DNA from: Verrucomicrobiota bacterium
GTDB lineage: Bacteria > Verrucomicrobiota > Kiritimatiellia > JAKQHR01
DNA: 33,937 bases
Direction of reading: 5' to 3'
Assembly (NCBI GenBank): GCA_029557905.1
Contig: JAKQHR010000081.1
Location: 1-33,937 of the forward strand
The notes beneath the pieces were generated by a model. That model was given only the letters and a program-made list of their open reading frames with translations. It was not told where the DNA came from and ran no database searches. This document shows, one piece after another, positions 8,637 through 16,626 of the stretch. Both the position numbers and the translations under genes were made by a program. The number at the start of each line of letters is the position of its first letter. Positions within the stretch are counted from its first letter, which is position 1.

Positions 8637-9290
8637 TTACTGAGCCAGTGAGACTTCCCCGCCCAAACCCAGTTTGATGGGGTCGTTCATATCCAGCAGT
8701 TCATAGGAGACTTCAACATTCAGAAGCCATGCGATACCGCGCGCTTTCTTGAAAACCCGGAAGCTGTCGTCTCGCACGAGGAATGTGACAATATCCTCTT
8801 CCGGATTCAGCTGCTTAACCAGCGTGTCCAGCCAGCCCGGGAGAGCGGTTATTGACATCGTGGAAGCGGTGATGTTATCCAGAGTCAGACCGGCGGCTTC
8901 GGGTTTCGGGATCAGCAGATTCTGTCCGGCCAGCGCATAGGACAAGTCCACCTTGTAGTAATCCGTTTCAATCATGGCCTGACTCATCATCTGGATCATT
9001 TTTTCTTTGTTGCCCAGTGACTCTTTCTCGATCCGGCTCAATTCTTCGTCCATCTTCCGCCGGATTTCGGGCAGATCAATCGGATAAAGCATGTCGCCGC
9101 GGCACTCAATAAACACCGGACGCTTGGTGGTTTCATGAGCCATGGGCGTGGGAATCAAAAGCTTGGTCTGCGACGCGTCAATACTGGTCAGAATAATGAT
9201 CAGAACGAGCACGCCCACAAGACATGTCATGATGTCCAGAAACGAGTCAAGGTTGATTGACGCTGCCTTTTTTTTTCGTTTCCTTGCCAT
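8637..9290 (-). CDS. ExbD/TolR-like protein B (keeps the membrane Asp)
   Basis: 217 residues. Basic N-terminus (MARKRKKKAA), then one membrane helix at about residues 15-38 within INLDSFLDIMTCLVGVLVLI, and a periplasmic domain of about 175 residues. Asp19 sits where the ion-translocating Asp of ExbD/TolR/MotB lies in this family (pattern x-D-[IV]-M). The periplasmic part holds two alpha/beta segments (KRPVFIECRGDMLYPIDLPEI and EDIVTFLVRDDSFRVFKKAR) like the ExbD fold. No OmpA-type peptidoglycan-binding domain is seen. It is one of two adjacent ExbD-like genes, 12 bases after the other, and presumably pairs with it in the TolQ-like channel encoded upstream. The family call is good; the partner and work done are inferred. 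Confidence 0.82.
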   Translation of the reverse strand: MARKRKKKAASINLDSFLDIMTCLVGVLVLIIILTSIDASQTKLLIPTPMAHETTKRPVFIECRGDMLYPIDLPEIRRKMDEELSRIEKESLGNKEKMIQMMSQAMIETDYYKVDLSYALAGQNLLIPKPEAAGLTLDNITASTMSITALPGWLDTLVKQLNPEEDIVTFLVRDDSFRVFKKARGIAWLLNVEVSYELLDMNDPIKLGLGGEVSLAQ

Positions 9291-9302
9291 ACTAAAGTCC
9301 TG

Positions 9303-9890
9303 TTACTGCGCAGCGGCTTCTGCGCCGGCTTCCATTTCCGCACCTGCGTCTTCAGCCGGAGCATTGGTTATCCCTGAAAATTCCGCGTTGATTTCCGCGG
9401 TCGATTTAATTTCCGGGATTTTGCGGCCCGCCTCAAAAAGCTCCTGCCCCACATCAATGCCGCGATGACGGATGGCACGCCGCACCAGCCGGCTCATGCG
9501 CGCGGATTTTGGCCGAAGCACCATGATCACATAGGTTTTATCCTTCATCGGCTCAATTTTGTTGAGGAGATCCTCAAACGCATTGTTTCCGGCTTCCAGT
9601 TGCCGAAGGGTCACCACATTTTTTTCCGGATAAACAATGATCTGATCACTGTGAACATCGACGTAGAAAGGATCCTTGAACAGGTTTCCGTATTTGGGCT
9701 GGCCGATGGTGGCTCCAGGGCCTTCTTCAGAATCATAGTCTTCATAGGCCCCGCGGAAGAGGGATGTGATCTGCACATTCTCCGGGTTGCTGACAATGAT
9801 GATCACGTTTACAACGAGAATAACCACCAGGCAGCCGATCGCCATGATCAGGATGCACATGAAAGAGGATAGATCCATTTTGACGGCCAT
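9303..9890 (-). CDS. ExbD/TolR-like protein A (lacks the membrane Asp)
   Basis: 195 residues. One N-terminal membrane helix at about 8-33 (SFMCILIMAIGCLVVILVVN), a periplasmic domain, and an Ala/Glu-rich C-terminal tail (AEDAGAEMEAGAEAAAQ). Aligned with its neighbour, SFLDIMTCLVGV corresponds to SFMCILIMAIGC, so the proton-carrying Asp is replaced by Cys. The domain resembles ExbD: DPFYVDVHSDQIIVYPEKNVVTL recalls the first strand pair, and KTYVIMVLRPKSARMSRLVRRAI the later alpha/beta unit. A strong AAGGAGG at 9902-9908, 11 bases before the ATG, precedes it, so it should be well translated. It probably forms a heterodimer with protein B. Homology to ExbD is by fold pattern and context, less certain than for protein B. 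Confidence 0.7.
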   Translation of the reverse strand: MAVKMDLSSFMCILIMAIGCLVVILVVNVIIIVSNPENVQITSLFRGAYEDYDSEEGPGATIGQPKYGNLFKDPFYVDVHSDQIIVYPEKNVVTLRQLEAGNNAFEDLLNKIEPMKDKTYVIMVLRPKSARMSRLVRRAIRHRGIDVGQELFEAGRKIPEIKSTAEINAEFSGITNAPAEDAGAEMEAGAEAAAQ

Positions 9891-9910
9891 TTAGTTCAAC
9901 CCCTCCTTCA

Positions 9911-11956
9911 TCACGGCGCGGCCTCCTCTGCCGATGAGGGAACCGCGGCGGCATCCGCCTCATTCGAAACTGCCGGCTGCGTCTCCGGACTGTCCCCGGC
10001 TTCGACTGGAGCAACCGGCTGGGGGGAGGCTCCTTCAACCACATCTTCGGGCCGCGTTGAAATAATCTCACGATCCTTCTTCTTCATCATTGCGGTGATT
10101 TTACTGTCCATGCCTGCAAACTCATGCAGTTCGCTCATGCTTGTTGCGACCGCCACATTCACGGGACTGCGGCCGATATTCAGCCACCCCATGCCCGAAT
10201 CCTGCTGCATCGGGTCGAAACCCGCCACGACCAGGTTCTTGATTTCAGATCCGACCTCGGCGCCCATGCCCACTTTGGCCATTTCGGTGAAAACCGCGCG
10301 ATACACTTCGCGAGTTCCGTCCAGCCCCTCCACCACGATCTCTCCGGTGTTTTCCTGTCCCGAGGTTAGGCGCAAATAGTAGTCGCTGTATATGCCCAAA
10401 CCCAGAAATGCCAGATTAAGATCCATCCCTGTCGCGCTTTTCTCAAGTCCAACAGAAGAAACCGGAACCATAATGCGGGCGTTGTCCCCGCCGGCCATCC
10501 ATTCTCCCCCCGATTTGCGCTGGCGGATGTTCAGGCCCGAAAACAATTCACGTGTACGCTCCACCTTGCCGCTTTTTCGCTGGGCGGCAAAATAAGCAAG
10601 GCTCGGTGTGGCCAAATCGCCGCTGGCTATGGTTTTGCCGGGGAAGAAAATCACAAATTCAATAAGGGTCAGGGGATCCTCACTGACTGAAGCGGATGCC
10701 TCCTCCAGCGATCGGGTCTCGATCTTTCCGGCAATCAGCGGGATTTTGGCGGCAAATTCCCTCAAAGAAAACGACATGGTCAAACGGTCCGTGACCGCAT
10801 CCAGCCCCTCTTCCTCCCCGGTTGCCCCTGTCTGGGCTGAACCAACCTGAGAGAAGAAGTTTTTCAGGAAACCGGGAGCCTGACGAGGAGTAAAGCCTTC
10901 TCCCATCTGGTACCCGTCCAGGGAGCGCTGCAGCAGATATTCCATGCCTTCCGAGGAAGGCGATACGGAGGCTTCCACGATCACGCCTTTGGCTTCATCA
11001 GAAACATAGAGGCTGTTCTTCGCACTGGACAGAAGCAGTCCTCCGATTCGGTCGAGTCCGCTTATCAGATCCTTCTGTTCACCAGTCAGCGGGTCCACCC
11101 GGACGGCACGCGCCCCGCCGGCCGCAAGGTTCTGCCCCACCACAAAGGCCCCATCCACCATCAATGAGACGGCATCCGCGGATATGTTCTTGCCGCTTTC
11201 CTCAAGAGTTCCAATCGGGAGATGCCGGACAGCATCCCACCACACCACCCCGCCGAGGTCGCGTTCGCAGACGATGACGATATCTTCATTGCGCGAAAGA
11301 TAAACGCTGCTGAAGTTGATGAATGGGCCATAATCCACCACCCACCAGTCTCCCTGCTCATCCCTCATCAGCACAGTTCCAAAGTGCAAAACATCAGCTT
11401 CGGCCACTCCGCCAACCAGAAAAAGCCGGCCATCCCGGGCAACTTTGACATCAGTCCAGGAGAAGGGCCGGTCAATCCATGGAATCGGTATGATTTTCCC
11501 TTTTGTATAGTTCCCCTGTTCATCCGGAGCGAATTCAAGCAGGCGGCCGCTGGGGGTGCTTTCACACACATAAAGGGTCCCGTTGGTTGCAATGGCCACG
11601 CTGCCGGGATTATTCAAAGCGGGTTTGACGAGGGCTTCCTTTGACAATTCCCGGCTGACTGCCCAGAAGGGGATGTTGGGATCAAGCGACCATCCCGTAC
11701 TGATCACCGGAGAGGCCGCCCCGCTCCGGATTACAGATATGCGACCGGCCGTTTTCTCCGCCACGTAAATATCACCGGTCTCGGGATGAACCGTCATCCC
11801 CGCCGGACCCTGCAGCCCGCTGACCGCCACTTTTGCGGGGAGGGATCCTTCATAGGCATAAGCCGGAAACAGGCCCGCACAGCACAGAAGCACCAGCAAG
11901 AGGACGCGCGCCAACGCGTCCGCGCTGCAGCCGCTGCTGTTGTTTCTTATACCCAT
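9911..11956 (-). CDS. Secreted beta-propeller (NHL-like) protein within a proton-channel cassette
   Basis: About 681 residues from the ATG at 11956; an in-frame TTG at 12001 would add 15 residues and overlap the upstream gene. A signal peptide is visible (ALARVLLLVLLCCAGLFPAYA). Residues about 25-330 carry repeated propeller blades of NHL/SMP-30 style, for example GPAGMTVHPETGDIYVAEK, NPGSVAIATNGTLYVCES and LLLSSAKNSLYVSDE. A second region, about 350-610, is unrecognised and contains hydrophobic beta-like stretches. The last 60 residues form a Pro/Ala/Glu-rich tail, possibly a spacer. It lies between the TolQ-like and ExbD-like genes, so it probably acts in the periplasm with that channel, perhaps as its output domain. 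No enzymatic motif was recognised. Confidence 0.75.
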   Translation of the reverse strand: MGIRNNSSGCSADALARVLLLVLLCCAGLFPAYAYEGSLPAKVAVSGLQGPAGMTVHPETGDIYVAEKTAGRISVIRSGAASPVISTGWSLDPNIPFWAVSRELSKEALVKPALNNPGSVAIATNGTLYVCESTPSGRLLEFAPDEQGNYTKGKIIPIPWIDRPFSWTDVKVARDGRLFLVGGVAEADVLHFGTVLMRDEQGDWWVVDYGPFINFSSVYLSRNEDIVIVCERDLGGVVWWDAVRHLPIGTLEESGKNISADAVSLMVDGAFVVGQNLAAGGARAVRVDPLTGEQKDLISGLDRIGGLLLSSAKNSLYVSDEAKGVIVEASVSPSSEGMEYLLQRSLDGYQMGEGFTPRQAPGFLKNFFSQVGSAQTGATGEEEGLDAVTDRLTMSFSLREFAAKIPLIAGKIETRSLEEASASVSEDPLTLIEFVIFFPGKTIASGDLATPSLAYFAAQRKSGKVERTRELFSGLNIRQRKSGGEWMAGGDNARIMVPVSSVGLEKSATGMDLNLAFLGLGIYSDYYLRLTSGQENTGEIVVEGLDGTREVYRAVFTEMAKVGMGAEVGSEIKNLVVAGFDPMQQDSGMGWLNIGRSPVNVAVATSMSELHEFAGMDSKITAMMKKKDREIISTRPEDVVEGASPQPVAPVEAGDSPETQPAVSNEADAAAVPSSAEEAAP

Positions 11957-11990
11957 AAATGCCCTATTGCGGACCGGCCACGGACCGGTT

Positions 11991-13340
11991 TCAGCCGGCA
12001 ATTTCTTCCTTGAAAGTAATCACCCGAGGCTTGTTCAACTGCTTGCAGAACTGATCTGTGGCTGCCAGGTGTTCACGGATTTCCTTGAGTGTCTGCTGGA
12101 ACTCGTCAGAGGCGGAAATTCCCTTCAAGCTCTTTTCGATGGAAGCTTCCAGCTGCAGCATCTCCTGCACACTGGAGGCCAGTTTGCCAACCTCGGCAAT
12201 CCTGGTTGAGAGCTGCTCCGCCGCCTCAGTCGATTTTTGCGAAGACTTGTCAATGTTCGCAACCACGCCCGCAATGGCGCCCTGCAGGGCATCGCCCGCG
12301 CCGGCCACACTGCTCTGCAGGCGGTCTGCCAGCGCATTCAGCGTGCCCTCATAATTTTTGGCCAGGCCGGAGAACCGTCCCTCGACCATGTTTGCCGCCT
12401 TGTCAATCGAGCGGGTGAAGACTTCGTCGTAGCGGTCAGGATCGGGGATGTACCGCCGGAAGGCCGCTTCAATGGAATCTTCCAGATTCTCGATCACAAT
12501 GGGCTGCTGCTCCTGTGACGGGAAGCGCGAAAGCATGGTGTCATCGATATAGTTGTCGATTTCACCGAACAGCGTCTGCTCTTTGCGCTGCACGGAGGCC
12601 AGCGGGAACATCAGGAAGGTCACAAGAATAAGGGCCAGCAGTGTGGTATCGAACGCCACACCCAGACCGATCGTAACGTTTCCGATGGCGTCCTTAATGG
12701 CGCTCAGCTCGGCGGCGCCTGCAAGAAACGCGGAGAAACCCGACACGGCCGCGCCCAGACCCTGCACCGTTCCGATAAAACCCATGATCGGAATAGCCCA
12801 GACAAGCACGTTCACAAGGGAGTAGGTGCTTTCAGCCGTGTTCTGATCATTCGACGACTCGGTGGAGGTCCAGGTGGAAACACGGCTGATATCCTTGGAT
12901 CCCAGCCACAGTCCGATGATCCGTTCAATGCGGTTCAGAAGAATGCTCCAGCTGAAGGCCTCATGGTTGACAATCTCATTGCGCAAATCCTGAATCTGAT
13001 CGTCATCCGTCAGATCAATGGTGGGATTGACGGGACCCTGACTGAGCACTCGGAACTGGGCGCGGACAATCCTGGATTTCAGGAAAAGGAATGCGGCTGT
13101 CATGAAGAACATGAACAGTTCGAAATACTGAACCGGACCGCGCTCCATCACAATGCCGTGCATGTAACTTGCCAGCGGCCCCTTCCCTTTCAGGGGAAGC
13201 ACAGCGGCAACCACAATGCCGGTGCCGATGGCGCCAACAAGCAACTGTACAACAAAATTACAATCTGTATTGGGACGTGCGCCCCGTGTAACAGCAGCCT
13301 CCTCTTTCACCTGCAGATCAGCGACTTCGTTTTCTGCCAT
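11991..13340 (-). CDS. MotA/TolQ/ExbB-family proton channel protein with long C-terminal tail
   Basis: 449 residues. Inner-membrane ion channel subunit of the family that couples proton flow to motion or force. Predicted spans lie near 29-50, 70-88, 172-198 and 218-247. The family core is at about 170-260, with VWAIPIMGFIGTVQGLG followed by GLGVAFDTTLLALILVTFLMFP. It is about twice the size of ExbB/TolQ (around 230-245 residues): there is an extra N-terminal membrane pair, a soluble loop at about 90-170, and a C-terminal cytoplasmic part of about 190 residues rich in heptad-like helices (ADRLQSSVAGAGDALQGAI). A GAGAGG-type ribosome-binding site precedes the ATG. It heads the minus-strand run that goes on to two ExbD-like proteins. 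Confidence 0.88.
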   Translation of the reverse strand: MAENEVADLQVKEEAAVTRGARPNTDCNFVVQLLVGAIGTGIVVAAVLPLKGKGPLASYMHGIVMERGPVQYFELFMFFMTAAFLFLKSRIVRAQFRVLSQGPVNPTIDLTDDDQIQDLRNEIVNHEAFSWSILLNRIERIIGLWLGSKDISRVSTWTSTESSNDQNTAESTYSLVNVLVWAIPIMGFIGTVQGLGAAVSGFSAFLAGAAELSAIKDAIGNVTIGLGVAFDTTLLALILVTFLMFPLASVQRKEQTLFGEIDNYIDDTMLSRFPSQEQQPIVIENLEDSIEAAFRRYIPDPDRYDEVFTRSIDKAANMVEGRFSGLAKNYEGTLNALADRLQSSVAGAGDALQGAIAGVVANIDKSSQKSTEAAEQLSTRIAEVGKLASSVQEMLQLEASIEKSLKGISASDEFQQTLKEIREHLAATDQFCKQLNKPRVITFKEEIAG

Positions 13341-13510
13341 AGCTTCCTCTCTCGTGTTGATTCAGATCGTCATGATACTGACGCACTTCATAATCCTGTT
13401 GCTTGTAAAACCTACAAAATCGTCAATGGGAATAAAAGGTCTTTCTGCTGAAAAGTTTTGATTATTTACGTGGAGCATGTAAACGTCTGGACGGTGAATC
13501 GAAGCATATT

Positions 13511-14488
13511 ATGAAAAATTCTCTGTCTGTTTTTTTCTATGAGGCATTCGCGGAGGAGGAACATTCGCTCCGGGCCTGCCTGCCGCCGGAAATCAGCGCG
13601 GATTTCACATGGAAGAGCATCCAAGAGGCGGGCCATGCCGTGCCGCCCGCTGCATTGATCAGCATTCGAACCCAGTCTGTTGTCCCGGCGGCATGGACCC
13701 GGTCGCTTCATGGAATCCTTTCCCGGAGTGCCGGATACGACCATGTTGCCGACTGGCTTAAGAAGAATCCCTGCGGGATCAAAGCCGGTTATCTGCCTGA
13801 ATATTGCGTGCGGGCGGTGGCCGAACAGGCCGCCCTGCTCTGGATGAGTTTGCTGCGGAAGCTCCCGCAACAGCAGCGGCAGTTTCCAGTTTTCCTTCGC
13901 GACGGAATCACCGGACGCGAGTGCGCGGGGAAAACCCTGCTTGTGACCGGGGTCGGGCGCATCGGATACGAAATTGCCCGCATCGGCCAGGCCCTGAATA
14001 TGCGGGTTTATGGCGTGGACATCGTCGAAAAGCACTCCGATATAAGCTACATGCAGATTGACGAGGGGCTACGCCAGGCAGATGTGGTCGTTTGCTCCAT
14101 GAATCTGACGGCCGAAAACCATGGCTATTTCAGCTATGAGCGGCTGAGCCAGTGCCGACCCGGCGTTGTTTTTGTGAACATCGCCCGCGGGGAAATGTCC
14201 CCTCCAGTTGACCTGCTGCGCCTTCTGGACGAGGGGATTGCGGGGGGGGTGGCCCTGGATGTATACCCCGAGGAACCCCGCATCTCCCTGCTCCTGCGTT
14301 CAGGCCAGCCGAGCGATGACCCCCTCGTTCGAGTGCTGCGCGAGATTGGAAACCGTCCAAATGCCGTACTGACGCCTCATAATGCCTTCAATACAGAAGA
14401 ATCTGTTGAACAAAAATCCAGACAGAGCGTCCAACAGACTGTGCATTTTCTGAATACGGGAAGCTTTTTGTGGCCGGTCCCCGGATGA
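13511..14488 (+). CDS. D-isomer-specific 2-hydroxyacid dehydrogenase
   Basis: 325 residues. NAD(P)-dependent reductase of 2-oxo acids in the D-2-hydroxyacid dehydrogenase family. The nucleotide-binding Rossmann motif TGVGRIG is at 146-152. The catalytic trio is in place: Arg226 in NIARGEM, Glu254 in DVYPEEP, and His290 in TPHNAF. Length is normal (310-340). The substrate-binding N-terminal half is divergent, so the substrate (phosphoglycerate, lactate, glyoxylate, erythronate-4-phosphate and others) cannot be named. It is preceded by a 170-base divergent intergenic region shared with the proton-channel gene and is followed by a separate promoter-like site, so it may be a single-gene unit. Confidence 0.88.
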   Translation: MKNSLSVFFYEAFAEEEHSLRACLPPEISADFTWKSIQEAGHAVPPAALISIRTQSVVPAAWTRSLHGILSRSAGYDHVADWLKKNPCGIKAGYLPEYCVRAVAEQAALLWMSLLRKLPQQQRQFPVFLRDGITGRECAGKTLLVTGVGRIGYEIARIGQALNMRVYGVDIVEKHSDISYMQIDEGLRQADVVVCSMNLTAENHGYFSYERLSQCRPGVVFVNIARGEMSPPVDLLRLLDEGIAGGVALDVYPEEPRISLLLRSGQPSDDPLVRVLREIGNRPNAVLTPHNAFNTEESVEQKSRQSVQQTVHFLNTGSFLWPVPG

Positions 14489-14494
14489 GAAGTG

Positions 14495-14523
14495 TTGACC
14501 GCGCCGGGGAAAAGGCCCATTAT
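14495..14523 (+). promoter_or_regulatory. Candidate sigma-70-type promoter for the foldase gene
   Basis: TTGACC at 14495-14500 and CATTAT at 14518-14523 are separated by 17 bases, matching 5/6 and 4/6 of the sigma-70 consensus. Transcription would start near 14530, giving a leader of about 55 bases before the ATG at 14586. Seen by eye only. Confidence 0.45.
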
Positions 14524-14546
14524 TCGCGACTTGCTGGGAAAATAAT

Positions 14547-14561
14547 GTCTGCCGGGCAGAC
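14547..14561 (+). repeat. 15-base perfect inverted repeat in the foldase leader
   Basis: GTCTGCCGGGCAGAC has seven-base arms around one G. It lies just downstream of the candidate promoter and 24 bases before the foldase start, so it could be an operator. As an RNA hairpin its loop would be very tight, so a DNA-level protein site is more plausible. Confidence 0.5.
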
Positions 14562-14585
14562 TGAAGAATATAAGGAAAGGTGAAT

Positions 14586-15674
14586 ATGAACCGGAAATAC
14601 TATGTTGTACTGATCATGGCGCTTTCTGCCGGCCTGTTGTCGGTCGGTTGTTCCAAAAAGGAAGAGGCTCCTGCGGTTGAAAAGTCGCTTGCGGCAGATG
14701 CCAATCTTTTTGCGCCTGCGGCCATGCCATCCGCTGATCCCAACGCCGTGGCTGTAACGGTCAACGGCACGGAAATCAAGCAGGGCGAAGTGGACATGGA
14801 GGTCGGGAAACTGATGATGCGCGCACAGGGCCGCGTCCCGCCCGAACGAATGATGCAGATGCGCGGACAAATGGTTGATGATGTCACAGAGGCGCTCGTG
14901 GTCAAAATGCTGCTTGAGAAGGCCATTGATGAGGAAAAGATCACGGCCACCGAAGAGGAAATCGCCGAAGGCCGCGCCAAAGTGGCCGGCATGCTTGAGC
15001 CCGGCGTAACCCTCGAACAGCAGCTTGAGGAAGTCAAGATGTCCGAGGAGGATTTCCGGAAATCCCTCGTACTGGATATTCGGATCAACAAACTCCTGAA
15101 GGCGAAAGCCGGCGAAGTCGAAATCTCCGACGAAAAAGTGAAGGAGTTTTACGATGAAAATTCCCAGCGTTTTGAAATGCCGGAGAGTGTCACCGCCAGT
15201 CATATCCTGATCATGACGGACGCGCAGGATGACGAGGATGCCAAGGCCGCCAAAAAGGCAAAGATTGAAGAACTGCGTCAGCAGATTCTGGGCGGAGCAG
15301 ATTTCGCAGAACTGGCGAAAGAGCATTCTGACTGCCCCAGCAAGGCCCGTGGAGGCAATCTGGGCACTTTCGGACGCGGACAGATGGTGCCGCCCTTTGA
15401 AGAGGCCGCCTTCTCGCAGGAACTCGGCAAGGTGGGCGATGTGGTCGAGACTCAGTTCGGCTATCATCTGATTCTTGTTGAAAAACGTGAGCCGGCACGC
15501 ACCCTCCCGCTGGAGGAAGTCAGCGAGCGCATCCGCGAAGGACTGCAGATGCAGAGCCAGCAGGCGGCCGTCAAGGATTATATCGAGCAGCTGAAGACGG
15601 AAGCCGATATTGTCTATCCCGAAGGTTCCGGCCCCGTGGAACTTCCGGTTTTGGAAGCCCCGGCCGGGGAATAG
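14586..15674 (+). CDS. Parvulin-type peptidyl-prolyl isomerase lipoprotein (SurA/PrsA-like)
   Basis: 362 residues. Envelope foldase with a SurA-N-like helical domain and one PpiC/parvulin domain. The leader ends LLSVG-C (Cys22), a lipobox, so it is a lipoprotein. Residues about 55-190 form the chaperone-like part (VTVNGTEIKQGEVDMEVGKL; NKLLKAKAGEVEISDEKVKEFY). The rotamase domain, about 200-305, shows ASHILIMTD, GGADFAELAKEHSDCPS, RGGNLGTFGRGQMVPPFEEAAF and FGYHLILVEKRE. GAAAGG-like bases six to eleven upstream of the ATG at 14586 favour it over an in-frame GTG at 14580. The probable role is folding of exported or outer-membrane proteins. It ends at a strong terminator. Confidence 0.92.
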   Translation: MNRKYYVVLIMALSAGLLSVGCSKKEEAPAVEKSLAADANLFAPAAMPSADPNAVAVTVNGTEIKQGEVDMEVGKLMMRAQGRVPPERMMQMRGQMVDDVTEALVVKMLLEKAIDEEKITATEEEIAEGRAKVAGMLEPGVTLEQQLEEVKMSEEDFRKSLVLDIRINKLLKAKAGEVEISDEKVKEFYDENSQRFEMPESVTASHILIMTDAQDDEDAKAAKKAKIEELRQQILGGADFAELAKEHSDCPSKARGGNLGTFGRGQMVPPFEEAAFSQELGKVGDVVETQFGYHLILVEKREPARTLPLEEVSERIREGLQMQSQQAAVKDYIEQLKTEADIVYPEGSGPVELPVLEAPAGE

Positions 15675-15689
15675 ATTCCTGCCGCTTTG

Positions 15690-15720
15690 GAGAGGGCGTC
15701 CGAAAGGACGCCCTCTCTTT
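15690..15720 (+). terminator. Rho-independent terminator after the foldase gene
   Basis: A perfect 12-base-pair stem (15690-15701 with 15706-15717) around a GAAA tetraloop, followed by a short T run. It begins 15 bases after the foldase stop. The T tract is only three bases, but the stem is very stable. Confidence 0.85.
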
Positions 15721-15767
15721 ATCTGCCCCGCTTGACCCCTTCCCTGCTTTGCCTTAATCTCCCGGCT

Positions 15768-16625
15768 ATGAGTTCCAATGATTATGAGCTGCTCGACAGC
15801 GGGAACGGGTGCAAACTCGAGCGCTTCGGTAAGATCATTCTCGAACGCCCTTGCTCCCAGGCCGTATGGGCGCCGCAAAAGCCGCATCTCTGGAAAACCG
15901 CAACCGCGTCATTCAGCCGCACAGGCGGCCTCAACTGGAAAGGGCGCGAAGCCCTGCCGGCTTCCTGGACCGTCAGTGTCAGCGGCATCCGGATGAAGCT
16001 GTCGTCCACCGACTTCGGGCATCTGGGGATATTCCCTGAAACACGCGCGCTCTGGGACTGGATCGCAGAAACCGTCCGGCAGGCCGCCGGAGAGAAAAAA
16101 CGCCAGATACAGTTCCTGAACCTGTTCGCCTATTCAGGCGGAGCCACCCTTGCGGCCGCGAAAGCCGGAGCGGCCTGCTGCCACCTGGACGCATCAAAGG
16201 GCATGGTGGAATGGGCGCGCGAAAACGCCTCCCTGAACAACCTGCAGGACGCCCCTGTCCGCTGGATTGTGGATGACGTCAACAAATTCCTCGCGCGGGA
16301 GGCGCGCCGCGAGCGGCGATACGACGCCATTCTGCTTGATCCGCCCTCCTTCGGGCATGGTCACAGGGGCGAGCTCTATAAAATCGAAAAGGACCTGCTC
16401 ATCACACTCGAAAACGTCCGGTCCGTGCTCAGTCCCGACCCGGTGTTCGTTCTGCTGACATCGCACACTCCGGGCTTCTCGCCCATCGTGTTAAGAAATC
16501 TGCTGATGCAGGTGCTGGGACCGGGGACCGTGTCGTGCGGGGAAATGCTGCTCACGGGCGCCCGGGATGTCTTTGAAGTGCCCAGCGGGAACTGGGCGCG
16601 CTGGCTTCCCGGAAATTGCGGCTGA
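15768..16625 (+). CDS. Class I SAM-dependent methyltransferase, RlmI/RlmK-like
   Basis: 285 residues. Resembles the catalytic part of rRNA cytosine-C5 or guanine-N2 methyltransferases (RlmI, RlmK). SAM motif I is [18 protein letters not shown] at about 117-134, an acidic [16 protein letters not shown] follows, and the catalytic-type DPPSF motif is at 191-195. The upstream [13 protein letters not shown] matches the segment that precedes motif I in this family. An N-terminal PUA domain, present in RlmI, is absent. The ATG at 15768 is chosen because the longer frame would start inside the terminator hairpin. It ends one base before the pseudouridine synthase start, so the two RNA-modification genes are coupled. 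Confidence 0.85.
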   Translation: MSSNDYELLDSGNGCKLERFGKIILERPCSQAVWAPQKPHLWKTATASFSRTGGLNWKGREALPASWTVSVSGIRMKLSSTDFGHLGIFPETRALWDWIAETVRQAAGEKKRQIQFLNLFAYSGGATLAAAKAGAACCHLDASKGMVEWARENASLNNLQDAPVRWIVDDVNKFLAREARRERRYDAILLDPPSFGHGHRGELYKIEKDLLITLENVRSVLSPDPVFVLLTSHTPGFSPIVLRNLLMQVLGPGTVSCGEMLLTGARDVFEVPSGNWARWLPGNCG

Positions 16626-16626
16626 C

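Noticed and set aside
8637-13340. Zorya-type anti-phage defence (ZorA/ZorB-like channel)
   Set aside because: The enlarged channel protein recalls ZorA, but no OmpA-type peptidoglycan-binding domain is present in either ExbD-like protein and no helicase, nuclease or other Zorya partner lies nearby.
13341-13510. Promoters in the divergent gap between the proton-channel and dehydrogenase genes
   Set aside because: Promoters must exist here, but no -35/-10 pair with acceptable spacing was convincing on either strand; a short TTGTA...TACAA inverted repeat is too weak to claim.
14520-15887. Long open frame on the minus strand opposite the foldase gene
   Set aside because: It runs across the foldase gene, its terminator and the start of the methyltransferase; its residues are low-complexity antisense of conserved domains.
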